From Nitrospira defluvii (GTDB lineage Bacteria; Nitrospirota; Nitrospiria; Nitrospirales; Nitrospiraceae), in NCBI GenBank assembly GCA_011525625.1, contig WYAX01000012.1, positions 248,001-312,000 of the forward strand: a DNA stretch of 64,000 bases, read 5' to 3'. Positions 8,880 to 16,096 of the stretch are shown piece by piece; position 1 is the first letter of the stretch, and each line of letters starts with the position of its first letter. Made by a program: the position numbers and the translations under genes. A model generated the notes under the pieces. That model saw nothing but the letters and a program-made list of their open reading frames with translations. It searched no databases and was not told the DNA's origin.

Positions 8880-10142
8880 ATGTCCCACGAAGTGGCCGGT
8901 CAAGATTCTGTGCCGTTGCCTTCGCGGGTGGCGGCCGCTCGGGCCGGCAGGCACAGCCGGTTGCAGCTGGGGCGCGCCCTGTGGGTCCAGGTGCATTTAT
9001 ATCTCGGGCTCTCGGCCGGAGCACTCTTGGTCCTGTTCGGGCTGACCGGGAGCCTCCTCGTGTTCTGGCAGGAGATCGACGAATGGTTGAATCCCGCGCT
9101 CTTGACGGTGCCGGTCCCGCCGGAAACCGGCGGCAACTACCGGTCGTGGGGAGCGATTCTCGCGGCAGCGGAGAGCGCCGCCTTGCCGGAGAGCGCGATC
9201 ACCCAGGTCTATGCACCCGCAGGCTCGCAGGGAGTGGCCGCCGTGTATCTGCAACATCCGTCCAAAGCCTGGCAGCGGGTCTATGTCGATCCCTACCGCG
9301 CGGTGGTGACCGGTATCCGTACCTATGGCGCCGGTGAGTTGGTGCCGATGTATCTCATGGACGTCGTCTTCCAACTGCATTACGCCCTCTTCCTCGGTGA
9401 GAGGGGGATGACTGCGGCGGCGATCGGGGCCTTGCTGTTGATTCTGTCGCTGGTGACCGGGCTGATCGTCTGGTGGCCGCGCGGAGGACAATGGCGGCAG
9501 GCCTTCGTGATCCGGCGGCCTTCGCGGCCGTTCCGGCTGCTGTTCGATCTCCACAAGACGGCGTCGTTGTATACCTGCCTGGTGTTGGGAGCCGTTCTCT
9601 TGTCGGGTGTGTATATGAACATGGCCGATCCGTTCATCCGCGTCACGCAACTGTTTTCTCCCGCCACGCGAGGGACGGTCACGGCACCGGAGCCGGGAGC
9701 CGACAGCGGCGCGCCGCCTGTCTCGGCGGAACGGGCGGAAGCCATCGCCGCCTCGCGGTATCCCGAGGGAAGCCTGGCGTGGATCACCATGCCGGACGGG
9801 CCGCGGGGGGTGTATCAGATCGTCCGCCAGAACGTTCCGCGCCTGAGCCCGTTCTGGTCGGAGCGCATCGTGAGCATCGATCCTTCGAGCGGGGAAATTC
9901 TGGATGTGCGGGCTCCCGATACGAGGCGGAGCGCGGGAGAAACCTTCATCGATTGGCAATGGCCCCTGCACTCGGGCAAGGCGTTTGGGTGGGGCGGGCG
10001 GCTGGTGGTGTTCGTTGCCGGGCTGTCTTGTCCGGTCATCTATGTCACCGGCCTGCTGATGTGGTGGCGCAAGCGGCGAGGGCGAAAGCAGGGTGTGTCG
10101 GCGTCGGGGCTGAGGCCCACAAGCAAGGAAGCGGCACGATAG
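8880..10142 (+). CDS. PepSY-associated TM domain protein
   Basis: A 420-residue inner membrane protein, paralogous to the one at 153. Both share GLSAGALLVLFGLTGSLLVF, EIDEWLNPALL, LHYAL, LHKTAS and LHSGKAFG with conserved His residues. GGAGAGTG lies before ATG 8880. Its likely role is periplasmic reduction or release of a metal from its chelator. It heads the exporter genes 10165-14670, an arrangement like siderophore reduction coupled to export of the empty carrier; that link is an inference. Confidence 0.88.
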   Translation: MSHEVAGQDSVPLPSRVAAARAGRHSRLQLGRALWVQVHLYLGLSAGALLVLFGLTGSLLVFWQEIDEWLNPALLTVPVPPETGGNYRSWGAILAAAESAALPESAITQVYAPAGSQGVAAVYLQHPSKAWQRVYVDPYRAVVTGIRTYGAGELVPMYLMDVVFQLHYALFLGERGMTAAAIGALLLILSLVTGLIVWWPRGGQWRQAFVIRRPSRPFRLLFDLHKTASLYTCLVLGAVLLSGVYMNMADPFIRVTQLFSPATRGTVTAPEPGADSGAPPVSAERAEAIAASRYPEGSLAWITMPDGPRGVYQIVRQNVPRLSPFWSERIVSIDPSSGEILDVRAPDTRRSAGETFIDWQWPLHSGKAFGWGGRLVVFVAGLSCPVIYVTGLLMWWRKRRGRKQGVSASGLRPTSKEAAR

Positions 10143-10164
10143 GGTTCGTTCCGCGAAGGAGGCA

Positions 10165-11433
10165 ATGGTGTCTGGTCAATCATCTGATCGTCCTGAGCCT
10201 CGCAAGTCCGGCATCCATGATGCGGATCTCGATGGCCTGGCGATTCATCGTCCCACCCCTGGGCCCACTACCGCGTCGGGCGGCCGCCGGCGGTTCTGGC
10301 TGATCCTGGCCATCTTGCTGGTTGTCGCCGGCTTGATCTGGAGCAGCAGCTGGATGCAGACGGATCAAAAAGTCGAGGTGGTTCCGGTAGTGCGCCTGCC
10401 ATCGAGCAGCGGGGCAGGCCTGGCGGCGACCGGGTATGTGGTGGCGCAGCGGCAGGCCTCGATCGCCTCGAAGGGCACGGGGCGGCTGATTTATTTCGGT
10501 GTGAATGTCGGTGATCGCGTGAAGGAAGGGCAGCTGATCGCGAGAATCGAGCATGACGATATGGACGCGCTTCTGCGGCAGGCATTGGCCCGGCTGGGGG
10601 TGGCGCGGGCGCAGTTGGGCGCCGCCAAGCCGGAGCTGGAGGAAGCGACGCTGAGTTTCGAGCGCGTGAAGACGCTGCTGGAGAAGTCGTTTGTGACCAG
10701 ATCGGAATACGACATGGCCTCCGCGCGGCTTCGTCGCGCCGCCGCCGCCGTGAAGTCGGCTGAGGCGGCGGTCACCGCGGCCGAGGCCGAACGCCAGAAC
10801 GCCACGGTGCAACTTGAAAATACGAGTATTCGTGCGCCGTTCGACGGCGTCATCGTCAAGAAGTTGGCCGAGATCGGCGAGGTCGTGTCGCCCTTCACCG
10901 CCACCGTCCGCTCCGGCGGCTCCGTGGTCAACATGGTCGATCCCCTGTCGGTGACAGTGGACGCCGAGGTGTCGGAAGCCATGATCCACCTCGTGCGCGC
11001 CGGCCAGCCGGCGGAGATTCAGCTCGACTCGGTGCCGGGCCACCGGTATCAGGGCGAAGTGCTGCAGATCATGCCGATCGCCGATCGTGCCAAGGGTACC
11101 GTGTTGACACGCATCCGATTTCGAGATCTGGACGATCGCGTACGGCCTGAGCTGAGCGCCAAGGTCACGTTTGGTCCGGTCCCCGGAACGGCTGCGGAAA
11201 AGGGGGAGGACTGGGGCGTGCCTTCCACTGCCGTGGTGACGCGCGAGGGGCAAACGGTGGTGCTGGTCGTGCGCGCCGGTATCGTGGCGGAAGCGGTGGT
11301 GCAAGCAGGCACCGCCGTGGCCGGCATGGTTCCGGTCCATGGGCCCCTGTCCCAGACCGATGAAGTCATTGTGGCGCCGGCCGAGTCCCTGCGTTCCGGA
11401 AGCGCGGTCTCGGTGGTCCGCCGAGGGCCATGA
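10165..11433 (+). CDS. MacA/HlyD-type periplasmic adaptor
   Basis: A 422-residue adaptor that would connect an inner-membrane ABC exporter to an outer-membrane channel. A single TM lies at about 46-66 (FWLILAILLVVAGLIWSSSW). A split biotinyl-lipoyl domain follows (GVNVGDRVKEGQLIARIEHDD and TSIRAPFDGVIVKKLAEIGE) around an Ala/Glu-rich hairpin (about 135-215), then beta-barrel and membrane-proximal domains. AAGGAGG is directly upstream. The stop overlaps the next ATG by 4 bp (ATGA), so it is translationally coupled to the ATPase. MacAB-like pumps of this type recycle siderophores or expel peptides and drugs. Confidence 0.9.
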   Translation: MVSGQSSDRPEPRKSGIHDADLDGLAIHRPTPGPTTASGGRRRFWLILAILLVVAGLIWSSSWMQTDQKVEVVPVVRLPSSSGAGLAATGYVVAQRQASIASKGTGRLIYFGVNVGDRVKEGQLIARIEHDDMDALLRQALARLGVARAQLGAAKPELEEATLSFERVKTLLEKSFVTRSEYDMASARLRRAAAAVKSAEAAVTAAEAERQNATVQLENTSIRAPFDGVIVKKLAEIGEVVSPFTATVRSGGSVVNMVDPLSVTVDAEVSEAMIHLVRAGQPAEIQLDSVPGHRYQGEVLQIMPIADRAKGTVLTRIRFRDLDDRVRPELSAKVTFGPVPGTAAEKGEDWGVPSTAVVTREGQTVVLVVRAGIVAEAVVQAGTAVAGMVPVHGPLSQTDEVIVAPAESLRSGSAVSVVRRGP

Positions 11434-12128
11434 GTCAGCCGGCCATGATCGATCCGGTCGTCAGTCTCCACAACGTGACCAAGACCTACAGCCGCGGCGG
11501 CACGGAGGTGTCCGTACTCAAGGATTTGTCCTTCGTCATTCCGGCGGGTACATTTCTCGCGATCATGGGGCCGTCAGGCTCCGGCAAAAGCACCTTGCTG
11601 AACGTGATGGCCGGCATCGATCGGCCGACCAGCGGGTCGGTGGTCGTGGCCGGCACCAGGCTGGACGGTCTGTCGGAGGGGGACATGGCGCGGTGGCGGG
11701 CGCGCCATATCGGCTATGTCTTCCAGACCTATAACCTCATTCCGGTGTTGACCGCGGCGGAGAATGTGGAGTTGCCGCTGGCGTTGACGCACCTGTCGCG
11801 GCGCGAGCGCGCCGATCATGTGAAGACGGCGCTCCGCCTGGTCGGATTGGCCGACCGGATGGACCATTATCCACGACAATTGTCCGGGGGACAGGAGCAG
11901 CGGGTCGGCGTGGCGCGTGCCATCGTCAGCGATCCGACGATGATCCTGGCCGATGAGCCCACCGGCAATCTCGATCGGGAATCGGCCGACGATATTCTGA
12001 CGCTGTTGGCCAGGTTGAACCGCGAGCTGGGGAAAACCATCGTGATGGTGACCCACGATCCCCGCGCAGCCGAGCGCGCGCAGATGATCCGGCACTTGGA
12101 AAAGGGCCTATTGGAGATGCCGCCGTGA
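11430..12128 (+). CDS. ABC transporter ATP-binding protein (MacB/LolD type)
   Basis: A 232-residue cytoplasmic ATPase. Walker A GPSGSGKST (about 49-57), Q-loop YVFQTYNL, signature LSGGQEQRVGVARA and Walker B MILADEPTGNLD are all intact. The H-loop is VMVTHD. The signature carries E in place of the common Q-Q-R spacing (GGQEQR). The gene is coupled to its neighbours by ATGA upstream and GTGA downstream. In MacB the ATPase is fused to the permease; here it is separate and serves two FtsX permeases, as in LolCDE-like systems. Confidence 0.95.
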   Translation: MSQPAMIDPVVSLHNVTKTYSRGGTEVSVLKDLSFVIPAGTFLAIMGPSGSGKSTLLNVMAGIDRPTSGSVVVAGTRLDGLSEGDMARWRARHIGYVFQTYNLIPVLTAAENVELPLALTHLSRRERADHVKTALRLVGLADRMDHYPRQLSGGQEQRVGVARAIVSDPTMILADEPTGNLDRESADDILTLLARLNRELGKTIVMVTHDPRAAERAQMIRHLEKGLLEMPP

Positions 12129-13291
12129 CGCTGCTGCGCTTGATGCTTCGTAATACGATCCGGCGGCCGGTGCGTTTGACGTTGACCATCGGCGGTCTTG
12201 CGATGGTGGTGCTGGCGTTCGGGTTGCTGCGGCTGACGCTGGATGAATGGCACAGCGGGGTGAAGGCGGCGGCCAACAACCGGCTGATCACCGTCCACGC
12301 CATGTCGGATTCCTTGCAGCTGCCGCTGGCGTACAAGGAACGGCTCGCGGTGATTCCCGGCGTGCAGCTGGTGCACTACGGGAACGTGTTCGGGGTGGAG
12401 TACCGTGATGCGAAGGAATCGTTCGGGGCCTTTGCCGAGCAAATGGGGACCTTCTTCGAGACCTATCCGGAGATCCTCCTGAGCGAAGGGGAACGCCTGG
12501 CATTGCTGAAGGACCGGAGCGGATGCCTCATCGGGTGGAAACTCGCCGCCCGCTTCGGGTGGAAGCTCGGCGATGTGATTCCGCTCAAGGGCACGACGCA
12601 CCCCGGTAACTGGGAGTTGGTCGTGCGGGGCATCTTTCACAGCAAGAACCCCGCCATCATGGGTGAAGGCGAACTGTATATGCATTGGCAGGTTGCCAAT
12701 GAGCGGTTGAAGACCACGGCGCCGGACCGGGTCGATCAAGTCGGCTGGTATGTCGCCACGACGGCACCGGGCGCGAATCCCCGCACGGTGGTCGCCGCCA
12801 TCGATGCCACGTTTGCCAACTCGTTCGCGGAAACCAGAACGGAGCGGGAACAGGCGTACATCGCCGGGTGGGTCGCCCGCGCCGGCGCCTTACTCGATGC
12901 CTTGCATTGGTTGTCGGGCGTGATGAACGGCATCGCGGCCCTGGTGTTGGTCAATGCCTTGGCCATGGCGGTGCGCGAGCGGACCAGGGAGTACGGTGTG
13001 ATGAAGACCTTGGGCTTTCAGCCGCGCCATCTGGTGGCGCTGGTGCTGGGTGAATCGTTGCTGGTGGCGTTGGGCGGCGCGCTTGTCGGATTGGCATTGC
13101 TGTATCCGGCGGCGCGGATCTATGCCGTCATGGTCGCCGGCGGAAAAACGGTCGGGACATACGAGATCACTGCCGAAACCGTCGGCTTGTGCCTGGGCGT
13201 GATGGTCCTGGTCGGGGTGGTGGCGGCCCTCTGGCCCGCGGTGCGCCTGAGCCGCATGACGACGTTAGAAGGCTTGCGTCACAGGGGTTAA
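12125..13291 (+). CDS. FtsX-family ABC permease (first subunit)
   Basis: A 388-residue permease with the MacB/LolC layout: TM1 at about 16-38, a long periplasmic domain (about 40-265), then three C-terminal TMs (about 270-375). GTG 12125 overlaps the ATPase stop (GTGA). It pairs with the permease at 13501. The TAA stop at 13289-13291 touches the left end of a 193-bp MITE-like element that now separates the two permease genes. Confidence 0.92.
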   Translation: MTLLRLMLRNTIRRPVRLTLTIGGLAMVVLAFGLLRLTLDEWHSGVKAAANNRLITVHAMSDSLQLPLAYKERLAVIPGVQLVHYGNVFGVEYRDAKESFGAFAEQMGTFFETYPEILLSEGERLALLKDRSGCLIGWKLAARFGWKLGDVIPLKGTTHPGNWELVVRGIFHSKNPAIMGEGELYMHWQVANERLKTTAPDRVDQVGWYVATTAPGANPRTVVAAIDATFANSFAETRTEREQAYIAGWVARAGALLDALHWLSGVMNGIAALVLVNALAMAVRERTREYGVMKTLGFQPRHLVALVLGESLLVALGGALVGLALLYPAARIYAVMVAGGKTVGTYEITAETVGLCLGVMVLVGVVAALWPAVRLSRMTTLEGLRHRG

Positions 13292-13482
13292 CCCGCATTC
13301 TTCATGGCGGTTCGTCGCGAAATCGCCGAGTCACGTGGCGAGACCGGCGCGCGGAGCCCGGGAGGACCCGAAGCGTACTTGTGCAGTACGTTGAGGGTCC
13401 GAGGGGCGAGCTCGCTGGCCGAAGGCTCGTCGTAGCAGTGAATCGGCGATTGCAGCAGAAGTGCTCATGAAGAATGCGGGTT
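13290..13482. repeat. MITE-like element, copy 1
   Basis: This 193-bp element is bounded by perfect 17-bp inverted repeats (AACCCGCATTCTTCATG at 13290-13306, its reverse complement at 13466-13482). A second copy of 196 bp, in inverted orientation and diverged internally, lies at 54318-54513. No ORF of its own is convincing. It sits between two cotranscribed permease genes. The ATG at 13474 inside its right end is in frame with the next gene but is probably not the real start. Confidence 0.8.
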
Positions 13483-13500
13483 ACGGTCACGAGGCATCGG

Positions 13501-14670
13501 ATGTTGTGGAGTGCATACAGTCTGCGGAATCTGTGGGCGCGCCGTGTGACCACGCTGCTGACGGTCGCGGGCTTGGGGCTGGTCGTCTTCGTGTTCGTGG
13601 CCATTCTTATGCTCGCCCATGGGTTGGAGGAGACGATGGGCAGAACCGGGGACTCCGCCAATGCGGTCCTGTTCTCTAAAGGCGCGCTGTCCGAAATCGA
13701 CAGCAGCCTGTCGCGCGATCAGACCGGAGTGTTGGCGGCGCAACCGGAAGTTCTGACCCTGGCGGACCATCAAGTCGCGGCGGTGCGTGAAATTGCCCTG
13801 CAGCTCACCTTGCGCAAGCATGACCGGGGAAGCCTGGCTAGCCTGGCCGTGCGTGGGTCTTCGCCCGGCGTATTTGCCGTGCGACCCCGCCTGCGCCTCG
13901 TCCAGGGGCGTCTCTGGCAGCCGGGTACGACGGAGGTGATCGTGGGGGCGCAAGTCGCCAGACAATTCCCTGAGGCGCGTGTGAATGAGACCTTGCGCTT
14001 CGGAAGGCGCGAGTGGACGGTCGTGGGCGTCTTCGAGGCGGAGGGCAGCGGGTTTGATTCCGAAGTCTGGGGCGATGCGGAACAGCTCATGGCCACGTTT
14101 CATCGCACGGCGTTCTCGTCCATGACCCTGCGCCTGGCGGAGCCGGAGGCGTTTCCCGCATTCAAGGCGAGATTGGAGCGCGATCCCCGCGTGAAGGTTT
14201 CAGCGAAGCGAGAACCGGAATACTACGAAGCCAAGGCTGAGGGCCTGGCCAGACTGATTCGCGTGACCGGTTTGTTCCTGACCATGGTGTTCAGCGTCGG
14301 CGCGATCCTCGGCGCCACGATGACCATGTCTGCCTCCGTCGCGCACCGCACGACCGAAATCGGCACCCTCCGCACTCTGGGATTTTCGCGCGGCCACATT
14401 CTGCAGGCCTTCCTGCTGGAGTCGATGGCGCTCGGCGTCGCCGGCGGCCTGCTGGGCGTCTCCGGCGCGGCGCTCCTGAATTCCATGACCATCTCGACCG
14501 TGAATTGGGACACCGGGACCGAACTGGCATTCGCCTTTCATCTCACGCCAGCCATGGCTGGTGAAGGGCTGTTGTTTGCCGTCTGCATGGGGGCCGTCGG
14601 GGGACTCGCTCCCGCCACGAGGGCGGCGCGGATGGAGATCGTCCGGGCGCTCGGGGAACGGGCGGCATGA
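13501..14670 (+). CDS. FtsX-family ABC permease (second subunit)
   Basis: A 389-residue permease with TM1 at about 20-42, a periplasmic domain, and three C-terminal TMs; it is partner to 12125. GAGG lies 6 nt before ATG 13501. An earlier in-frame ATG at 13474 falls within the terminal repeat of the MITE and lacks a good ribosome site. The last codons (MEIVRALGERAA) lie in a 36-bp sequence repeated exactly at 15516-15551, so the gene end appears to be an insertion site that was restored. It completes the adaptor-ATPase-permease set 10165-14670. Confidence 0.9.
   Translation: MLWSAYSLRNLWARRVTTLLTVAGLGLVVFVFVAILMLAHGLEETMGRTGDSANAVLFSKGALSEIDSSLSRDQTGVLAAQPEVLTLADHQVAAVREIALQLTLRKHDRGSLASLAVRGSSPGVFAVRPRLRLVQGRLWQPGTTEVIVGAQVARQFPEARVNETLRFGRREWTVVGVFEAEGSGFDSEVWGDAEQLMATFHRTAFSSMTLRLAEPEAFPAFKARLERDPRVKVSAKREPEYYEAKAEGLARLIRVTGLFLTMVFSVGAILGATMTMSASVAHRTTEIGTLRTLGFSRGHILQAFLLESMALGVAGGLLGVSGAALLNSMTISTVNWDTGTELAFAFHLTPAMAGEGLLFAVCMGAVGGLAPATRAARMEIVRALGERAA
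14631..14666 (+). repeat. 36-bp exact direct repeat, left copy (att-like)
   Basis: This is the 3' end of the permease gene (codes MEIVRALGERAA). An identical 36-bp copy lies at 15516-15551, where it encodes the same residues and a TAG stop. The two copies frame about 850 bp that hold a repeat and a toxin-antitoxin pair. The pattern looks like attL/attR of an element that restores the gene end, although no integrase is present. Confidence 0.8.
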
Positions 14671-14726
14671 TGAGTTCTTGCTGCGCAAGCCGAGGTAGGT
14701 CAATGGCGTTGGCCTTAAAGAGCTCC

Positions 14727-14932
14727 TAGCAGGCTGCGGAAACACTCGTGTGTTGCCCAATACGCTCGGATCAACTCATCCGCCGCATCGGTAGCAGAAT
14801 ACCCGCAGGACGCGGGAAAAGGCCGTCCAGCAAGGCTGCAGCGAGTGAAGTGGCGAATCGTACTCACGCCGTACGGTGAGCCGCTGAGGGATGCGAGAAC
14901 GCCGCTGGCGGAATTTTTCCGCGTCCTGCTAG
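14727..14932. repeat. MITE-like element of CTAGCAGG type, copy 1
   Basis: A 206-bp element with imperfect terminal inverted repeats (CTAGCAGGCTGCGGAAA at the left, matching the reverse complement of the right end TTTCCGCGTCCTGCTAG at 14 or more positions). A 207-bp copy lies at 22888-23094, and a related end lies at 59470-59492. Inside is a conserved stretch around GGCCGTCCAGCAAGGC. The right end reaches the 3' end of the toxin gene on the other strand. Confidence 0.8.
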
Positions 14933-15228
14933 CTCTCGTCTTGTAATCGTGCTCTGAGCCAGGACGGGCTGCTGCGACAATCCAATACGGCGAGCACCCG
15001 AACCAACTTTCCTTCCAGACTGTAGTAGATGGCAAACGGAAAGCGTTTGGAAAGACAGCGGTGGAGGCCAAAGATCACCGGATGAATTCCGGCGAACAAC
15101 AGAAGGGAATCAATGTCGGAAGATAGGCAGTCTAAGAAATAGGACCCGAGCCCAGGTTCTCGGTCCTCGTAGAAGCGGAAGCCTTGAATCAAGTCGTCCT
15201 GGGCTGCATCGAGAATCTCGATTTTCAC
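14929..15228 (-). CDS. RelE/ParE-family toxin
   Basis: A 99-residue protein of the ParE/RelE fold, which inhibits gyrase or cleaves mRNA at the ribosome. Typical features are the N-terminal VKIEILDAAQDDLIQGFRFY, a central IHPVIFGLHRCLSKRFPFAIYY and the late VLAVLDCRSSPSWLRAR. I place the start at GTG 15228, whose GTGA overlaps the antitoxin stop, the usual coupling in such pairs. The C-terminal codons lie against the CTAGCAGG repeat. The cassette is framed by a 36-bp repeat. Confidence 0.85.
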   Translation of the reverse strand: MKIEILDAAQDDLIQGFRFYEDREPGLGSYFLDCLSSDIDSLLLFAGIHPVIFGLHRCLSKRFPFAIYYSLEGKLVRVLAVLDCRSSPSWLRARLQDES

Positions 15229-15443
15229 GACAACGTCTTGCGGATATTCGCCTTGGCGGCCTCCCAATCGGTACAGCGAGACTCCCCCTCCGCGAGACGC
15301 TTGCGGCGTTCATCGAGGATGTCCTCATGCCAGGCAGGGGATTTAATGGACTCCGGGGCACGGGCGAGATCCTCCCACAGCGACTCCATGGCTGCGAGCT
15401 TTTCCTGAATCGTCATCTCTTTGAGGGGTAAATGAAACGACAT
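15225..15443 (-). CDS. Addiction-module antitoxin (TIGR02574-like)
   Basis: A 72-residue acidic protein with the motif MESLWEDLARAPESIKSPAWHEDILDERRKRLAEGESRCTDWEAAK (shown only to name its parts: ESLWEDL, SPAWHEDIL, DWEAAK). This is the usual antitoxin upstream of ParE-like toxins. A promoter TTGAAT-N16-TATACT lies 6 nt before ATG 15443, so the mRNA may be leaderless; ATG 15416 (MTIQEKL) is an alternative start. The gene is coupled to the toxin by GTGA. Confidence 0.82.
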   Translation of the reverse strand: MSFHLPLKEMTIQEKLAAMESLWEDLARAPESIKSPAWHEDILDERRKRLAEGESRCTDWEAAKANIRKTLS

Positions 15444-15449
15444 AGGTGG

Positions 15450-15477
15450 AGTATACCTGAGGGCGTTATGGATTCAA
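15450..15477 (-). promoter_or_regulatory. Promoter of the toxin-antitoxin pair
   Basis: On the minus strand, TTGAAT (15477-15472) and TATACT (15455-15450) are separated by 16 bp. Both are close to consensus. The transcript would start at or next to the ATG at 15443. Confidence 0.65.
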
Positions 15478-15515
15478 ACCTCCTTGTCCGAAGCGTTGAC
15501 GATCTTCACGGCGAG

Positions 15516-15551
15516 GATGGAGATCGTCCGGGCGCTCGGGGAACGGGCGGC
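15516..15551 (+). repeat. 36-bp exact direct repeat, right copy (att-like)
   Basis: Identical to 14631-14666. In the frame of the permease it reads MEIVRALGERAA then TAG, so it is a displaced 3' end of that gene. The sequence just upstream of it is unrelated to the permease, while downstream the original intergenic region seems to continue. Confidence 0.8.
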
Positions 15552-15586
15552 GTAGCCGGTGGTGCCGCGCCGACAGCCGCACGATC

Positions 15587-15640
15587 TGTAGCATCAGTGA
15601 GCACCCATCCGTAGGCAGGCCGCGGAGCGTCTGCTATAAG
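15587..15640 (+). promoter_or_regulatory. Decamer-repeat promoter, copy C
   Basis: TAGC at 15589, GAGC at 15599, TAGGCA at 15612-15617 (13 bp after GAGC) and, after 17 bp, a good -10 TATAAG (15635-15640). The predicted start near 15647 gives a very short leader before AGGAG (15648) and ATG 15661. It begins just after the right 36-bp repeat and would drive 15661-19789. Confidence 0.8.
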
Positions 15641-15660
15641 CTCGCGCAGGAGTCTGTCGC

Positions 15661-16002
15661 ATGTCTCGGCCTGGTCGTTCTTGGAAAATCTACGTCGTCC
15701 TGCTTCTCTTCGTGCCGGTCTGGTGGTGGGTCGGGTTGCCGCCGCTCTGGAGTCCGGTCGATCTTGCCGAGCACTATGCGGTTGAAGGGGAGCATACGGA
15801 TGGTTTTCCTCAGCATCCCTCTTCCGGGATTGATTCGCCCCAAGAGTCTGCCGCAGTCGGTCCTCCATGTATTGAATCCCTAGCTCCTCCACCGGTCGTT
15901 GTTTGGTTCCCGCACTTTCATGTTGAAGACCGGCCGCCGCCGGGCTGCTTCTCTTCCTCCTCCCATGGTCTGCGTGCTCCTCCCACGTTGATGCTCGCGT
16001 AA
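15661..16002 (+). CDS. Small membrane-anchored protein, unknown
   Basis: A 113-residue protein with one N-terminal TM (about 9-28, KIYVVLLLFVPVWWWVGLPP) and a Pro/Ser/His-rich outer part with a single Cys. AGGAG lies 8 nt before the ATG and 14 nt after the predicted -10 of copy C. By position it matches the small Cys/His proteins at 3980 and 8304 (decamer promoter, then small gene, then receptor or PepSY), but its sequence shows little similarity beyond scattered His. No function is assigned. Confidence 0.6.
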   Translation: MSRPGRSWKIYVVLLLFVPVWWWVGLPPLWSPVDLAEHYAVEGEHTDGFPQHPSSGIDSPQESAAVGPPCIESLAPPPVVVWFPHFHVEDRPPPGCFSSSSHGLRAPPTLMLA

Positions 16003-16096
16003 CGTCCCAGTACGCCCACATAAGGTCGTGTACCGCCATGCCGAAGTCTGTTTTCGTGCGGGCTGCGACCCGTTCGCATCAACGAGGAGCATCACG

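Noticed and set aside
15432..15614. 60-codon plus-strand frame after the antitoxin
   Set aside because: It consists of antitoxin promoter, the 36-bp duplicate out of its real frame and the start of promoter C.
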